Source of the DNA: Sindora glabra
Lineage: Eukaryota; Streptophyta; Magnoliopsida; Fabales; Fabaceae
Length of the DNA stretch: 64,000 nucleotides
NCBI GenBank assembly: GCA_020226215.1
Contig: CM035233.1
Location: forward strand, 34,122,027 to 34,186,026
Direction of reading: 5' to 3'
The notes below the pieces were generated by a model. It saw only the letters and a list, made by a program, of their open reading frames with translations, ran no database searches and was not told the DNA's origin. A program made the translations under genes and the position numbers. Position 1 is the stretch's first letter. Each line of letters starts with the position of its first letter. Below are positions 60,241 through 64,000 of this stretch, in pieces.

Positions 60241-60782
60241 TACTATAAATATTGTTCATAACATATGCTAATCTATTTTTTATTTTATCATGTGAAGTAT
60301 TTTTATGGAGTCTTATGTAACTTGAACCTCTTTTAATATAAATAAATAAAACTTATAAGAAGTTAAGTTGGAGAAACTATTTTCTTTTTAAATATTGAAA
60401 GCCAAGTGCCTTTAAGGTTGTGTATAAATTATTTGGACAAATTGCCATAGTTCTCTATAAACAAATGCTGAAATATGCTCGACCCTATAAGCTATATCTT
60501 TTCTTTATGCCATTTCTTAAGTGTTCTTTTCATAATCTATCGAACTTGCCAATGAACCAAATTATATTAAACCTAAAACTTTATTGGCCAAATACCTTAG
60601 TTCTCCATAAATAGGTTTTGAAATGGATTTTTTTATTAGTGTCTAAATCTACTAATGCTCTTTGTGATTCAAGAATGAAACTTGAACTTGGAAATGTGAT
60701 TTTATTATTGAAACACGAGGTGAAGTAATTTTCAAAGAGATGTATATGGAGCAATAGATGCTTGATTCCTAATCAAAGAACT

Positions 60783-60813
<31 letters not shown>

Positions 60814-61930
60814 AGGAACCATTCTTCTGGGCACTTTTTTTTTATCTTTCTTATGTTGACTATTGAGGAATTTGAGGAATTATACTTATTCTAATGGAAC
60901 ATGGATTTTTCCTCATAGATGACAAATTATAATGTAAATGATGTAAATGATAGGGTTGCATATTTAATTAAATGAAATTTTTTAATGATTAATTTCTACC
61001 ATGGGCCATAAACAAAGGTGACCCTACATGTTGATTTTGGGGCTAGTGTGTACTTTTGATATGATTATTACTGCTACAGTGTGAATTTAATTTAAAATTT
61101 CCAAAACTAGTAATCATTTCTCTTATGTTTTCTTCTTTTTCTAGGTAAAATACTAGCATTCTGATCAAGGCATTTCTGCTACGTATATAATAACTTCTTG
61201 ATAATTGTTGTGAATCTTTAATATATCATCCTAAAAATTAATAAATTTGAAAATGAAAAGTACAAATGATAGTCATGTCATGCTCTAAAAGAGGAAAATG
61301 AGAGCAGCATGTAATGATGTACATATCATAAAAAATGAAAATTCTTTAATTAGTGAAAAAGAAATACAATATAAAAATAAATCATTGATTAGTTGAGATC
61401 AATGCTATAAAAGTAGAATGCCTTTGATAAGTTATAAATTTCTTTAAAAATTTAAGAAAGAACACTCTTACAAAGAAAGACACTTAGCTAATTCTATTTC
61501 TTAATTATCCAAAATCTATAAAAACTAAATTATATAAGAAACAACCCTTCTTATATCGGTTCAAAGATAAAAAAAGTCAACTAAATAAATTAGACTTTAA
61601 TTGGATTAACTTAGGCCCAAAGCTAACACTAATATTTTAAAACCTAACCAAGCTATTGACCAGTAAGCAAGTAAATCAAGGTCGGATTGATTCAACTAGT
61701 TGAATTAGATGTTGTATTTTTCTATATAATAAATTATATATAATCTATATGTTTATACTATATTGCTCCATTTTTAGAACACAACAAATAAACCTTAATT
61801 TTACTACAATATCAATAATCATCCAACACTATTTTAGTTCAAATCAAAGGTAAATGATAAATATTTTGTCTCCATTTTAAATTACATTCATAAAAATATT
61901 AATTTTTTTAATTAATAATAATTGAAAATG
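60241..61930. other. Intergenic DNA
   Basis: Holds an AT microsatellite (60786-60813) and two imperfect copies of a unit like 'ccaaat.cc.tagttctc.at' at 60435 and 60585. No gene recognised. Confidence 0.5.
60786..60813. repeat. (AT)n microsatellite
   Basis: AT dinucleotide run of about 28 bases. Confidence 0.9.
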
Positions 61931-61939
61931 ATAAAAATA

Positions 61940-63999
61940 TTCATTATTTTAACCTTTTTCAAATATGAGAGGAACTTGATCAAACCAAGCTATAGTATCA
62001 CCATCATCAAAGTCATTTCTACTAAAACTATGATCCTCTCTTGTATAATTGAGCCCAAATCTACCAATGGAGCCTCCATACCTATGCTTGAATATCATCT
62101 TTAATGATATCACTAGACTACAAATGAAAATGATTAAAACTTTAAAAATATTAGAATAATTTTCTTTATTTTTCATGCTCATGGTGTTATTTTGATAATT
62201 CCAAAGGAAAAAAAGTAGTCTAAAACAAGTTCCATGTACAAAAGAAAGAAAACTAACCTTCTTGATTAATAGATGAAACCTTTAGAAGTATTTTATCATT
62301 GTAGAGCATTCTTTCTATTTCCTCATAATCAAGTAATGGTGAATCATCTTCTTTAATTATCCAAAATTGAGTTATCTATGCTTTCATTATCAATAGGATC
62401 AAATGATGTATTCTTGTTTAAAGCCCTATAAATATAAAGTATATAGTAAGTGAATTATAACTATTGTACTTTCACATACAATAGTTAATATTAGCAAAAC
62501 TAAATAATATTACCTATCTTTCAAATGTAAATTATAATTTATAAACATAAGATCATTCAACATTTGATGCTCCAATCTATTTCTCAAGAAAGTGATGACT
62601 AACTTTTGTATATTACGAGCACTATGCCTAAAATTCTTTTGCCATTGACCTATCACAAGCAACAATAAAAATTAAAAATTAAAAATTAAATCAATCATTC
62701 TAAACATGATGCAAATAACACAACATAAAAAAATAATTCATTTTTACTAAAACTCTTACCAAGCAACATATTTTTTAAAGCTTTAAAAGCTATTTTACCA
62801 TTAAAATTTTCACATCTTTCACAATAAAGCATGCTTTCTTTTAGAAATCTAGTTTTGTTTGTCTTGATTTTTGCTTCCAAAACATAAAGAAATCCTTGTT
62901 GTACCTTAAGTTTGATGGAAAATTTTTTTGTCATAGGCAAAAATTAGATTCAATAAGTATGAAATAGCATGAACTTTTTGATGAAGTTGTCTATCTAGCT
63001 TGTATTTGATATCCTTGTATATGGCTTGTACAATGTCTTTTTATTCAAGAAAATGCTCTTAATTGCTTTCTAACCCTATACATGGCATCATACATATAAC
63101 CTAATGAAAGCCTTTCATCCACATCAACAATCCTTAATACTTGAATAAGTGAAGCCATAATTTGGCATACAATGGCATTGTCATTCTAAAATTTATCACT
63201 TAAAATGATAGCAACAACATCCTTAACTTTTTTATCTTTGGAATATTTAGAAGTAATGTATGCTTTACTAGTTAACAATGCTATGAGATCATGCCTGTGT
63301 TCTTGAATGCTTTTTAAAGCAATAAAAATTATAGTAAAATGAGTTAGACCTAGATATATGATTTCTATCCATCCTTCTTTTTTCCTTAACCAAGCTAACA
63401 AAAATGCATAAATATAGATAAATTTAGTTATCATTGACGCATGCTTTGCTAGACTAATCACAAGTTCCATCTTTCTAATCTATGCTAAAATCAAGTTTAA
63501 GTAGTGTATAACATAAGATGCCTAGTAAATTGAAGGATATTTTTCATTCAACAATCTTCCTACAACTTTATAATTAGTAACATTATTAGTTACCAAGTGG
63601 ACAACATTACTTGCCCTAACAAACTTAACCATTTCTTCAAATAATTTACAAAGTATTGTTGCATCCTTAGCAACATCTGAAGCATCTATTAATTTGATAA
63701 AAGTAATGCCACTTGGATAATAGGGAAAAAAATTAATGAGTTATCTATTTTTTTAACCTTACTTACTATCAGCTATTATAGTGCAACCAATGTCTTCCTA
63801 AGTACTTCTACAAACATCAATCAATAACTGAACTTTTTTTTTTCATATCATACAATAAATTTGTTCTCATTACATGATAAGTTGGAGCTTTATAACCAAG
63901 ACCTATTGTTGCTACAACATTAAACATTTTTGAAAGTAAACCGAATTTACAACATTTTAATGGGATGCAATTATCATAAAAGATTCTAGCAATTGTCAA
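61940..63999 (-). pseudogene. hAT-family transposase (DUF659 type), degenerate, runs off the window
   Basis: Minus-strand pieces in order from the right edge: TIARIFYDNCIPLKCCKFG and TIGLGYKAPTYHVMRTNLL (63990-63840, start of DUF659), a middle part with KHASMITKFIYIYAFLLAWL, RKKEGWIEI, ALKSIQEHRHDLIALLTSKA and YSKDKKVKDVVAIILSDKF (63420-63186), then the hAT dimerisation end RNRLEHQMLNDLMFINYNL (about 62610-62540) and an acidic tail SFDPIDNESIDNSILDN (about 62410-62350). Such proteins cut and paste hAT elements. The amino-terminal zinc finger would lie beyond 63999. Frames are broken by stops and shifts, and the stretch between about 62990 and 62650 is too short for the family, so part of the catalytic region is deleted. 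Confidence 0.85.
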
Positions 64000-64000
64000 A

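Overview
The window looks like about 64 kb of gene-poor, very AT-rich nuclear DNA from a dicot plant. The evidence is plant-type Ty1/copia and Ty3/gypsy elements primed by initiator-Met tRNA, a plant hAT (DUF659-type) transposase, plant-style MITEs, GT-AG intron signals and no bacterial gene organisation. The species cannot be fixed from this sequence. No intact protein-coding gene was found. Nearly everything recognisable is a decayed, often nested transposable element. I saw no tRNA or rRNA gene, CRISPR array or replication origin.

Layout. 0-3 kb: a purine-rich tract, a probable gypsy 3' end, and two minus-strand exon-like pieces, one recognisable as a relic of an ER-type M28 metallopeptidase (ERMP1-like). 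3-6.5 kb: AT-rich DNA with one repeat whose inverted relative lies at 24.6-25.4 kb. 6.6-10.1 kb: a minus-strand copia relic (integrase, zinc knuckle, gag, primer-binding site). 11.7-14.2 kb: an unrecognised minus-strand coding relic with an 18-residue tandem repeat, split by a solo LTR (12252-13599) with perfect 5-bp target duplications. 15.7-16.4 kb: a Tourist-like MITE. 17.0-20.6 kb: a long LTR/LARD-like element. 21.1-21.7 kb: a possible CACTA end.

21.7-38.7 kb is a multi-layer nest. A gypsy element (LTR, primer-binding site, gag, protease) has a 12.5-kb copia element (23585-36058, two roughly 2-kb LTRs) inserted in its LTR, and the copia 5' LTR is itself split by about 3.7 kb of other repeats. 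38.7-41.7 kb: a 640-bp inverted repeat enclosing a copia RNase H/LTR fragment. 42-45.4 kb: the most single-copy-looking stretch, with a weak two-exon candidate. 45.5-50.9 kb: two copies of an AT-rich repeat, one split by a solo copia LTR sitting in a microsatellite. 51.4-59.9 kb: two minus-strand copia elements, one inserted in the other and apparently joined by a deletion, plus a second solo LTR of the 12.25-kb family. 61.9-64.0 kb: a degenerate hAT transposase running off the window.

The elements do not work together as a system. What the window records is a history: insertion, nesting, solo-LTR formation, deletion and C-to-T decay. I found nothing that supports a new functional system. The items most worth checking are the split 18-residue-repeat relic, the solo-LTR family with GC-rich CACGGGG arrays, and the graded microsatellite at 48.46-48.61 kb.
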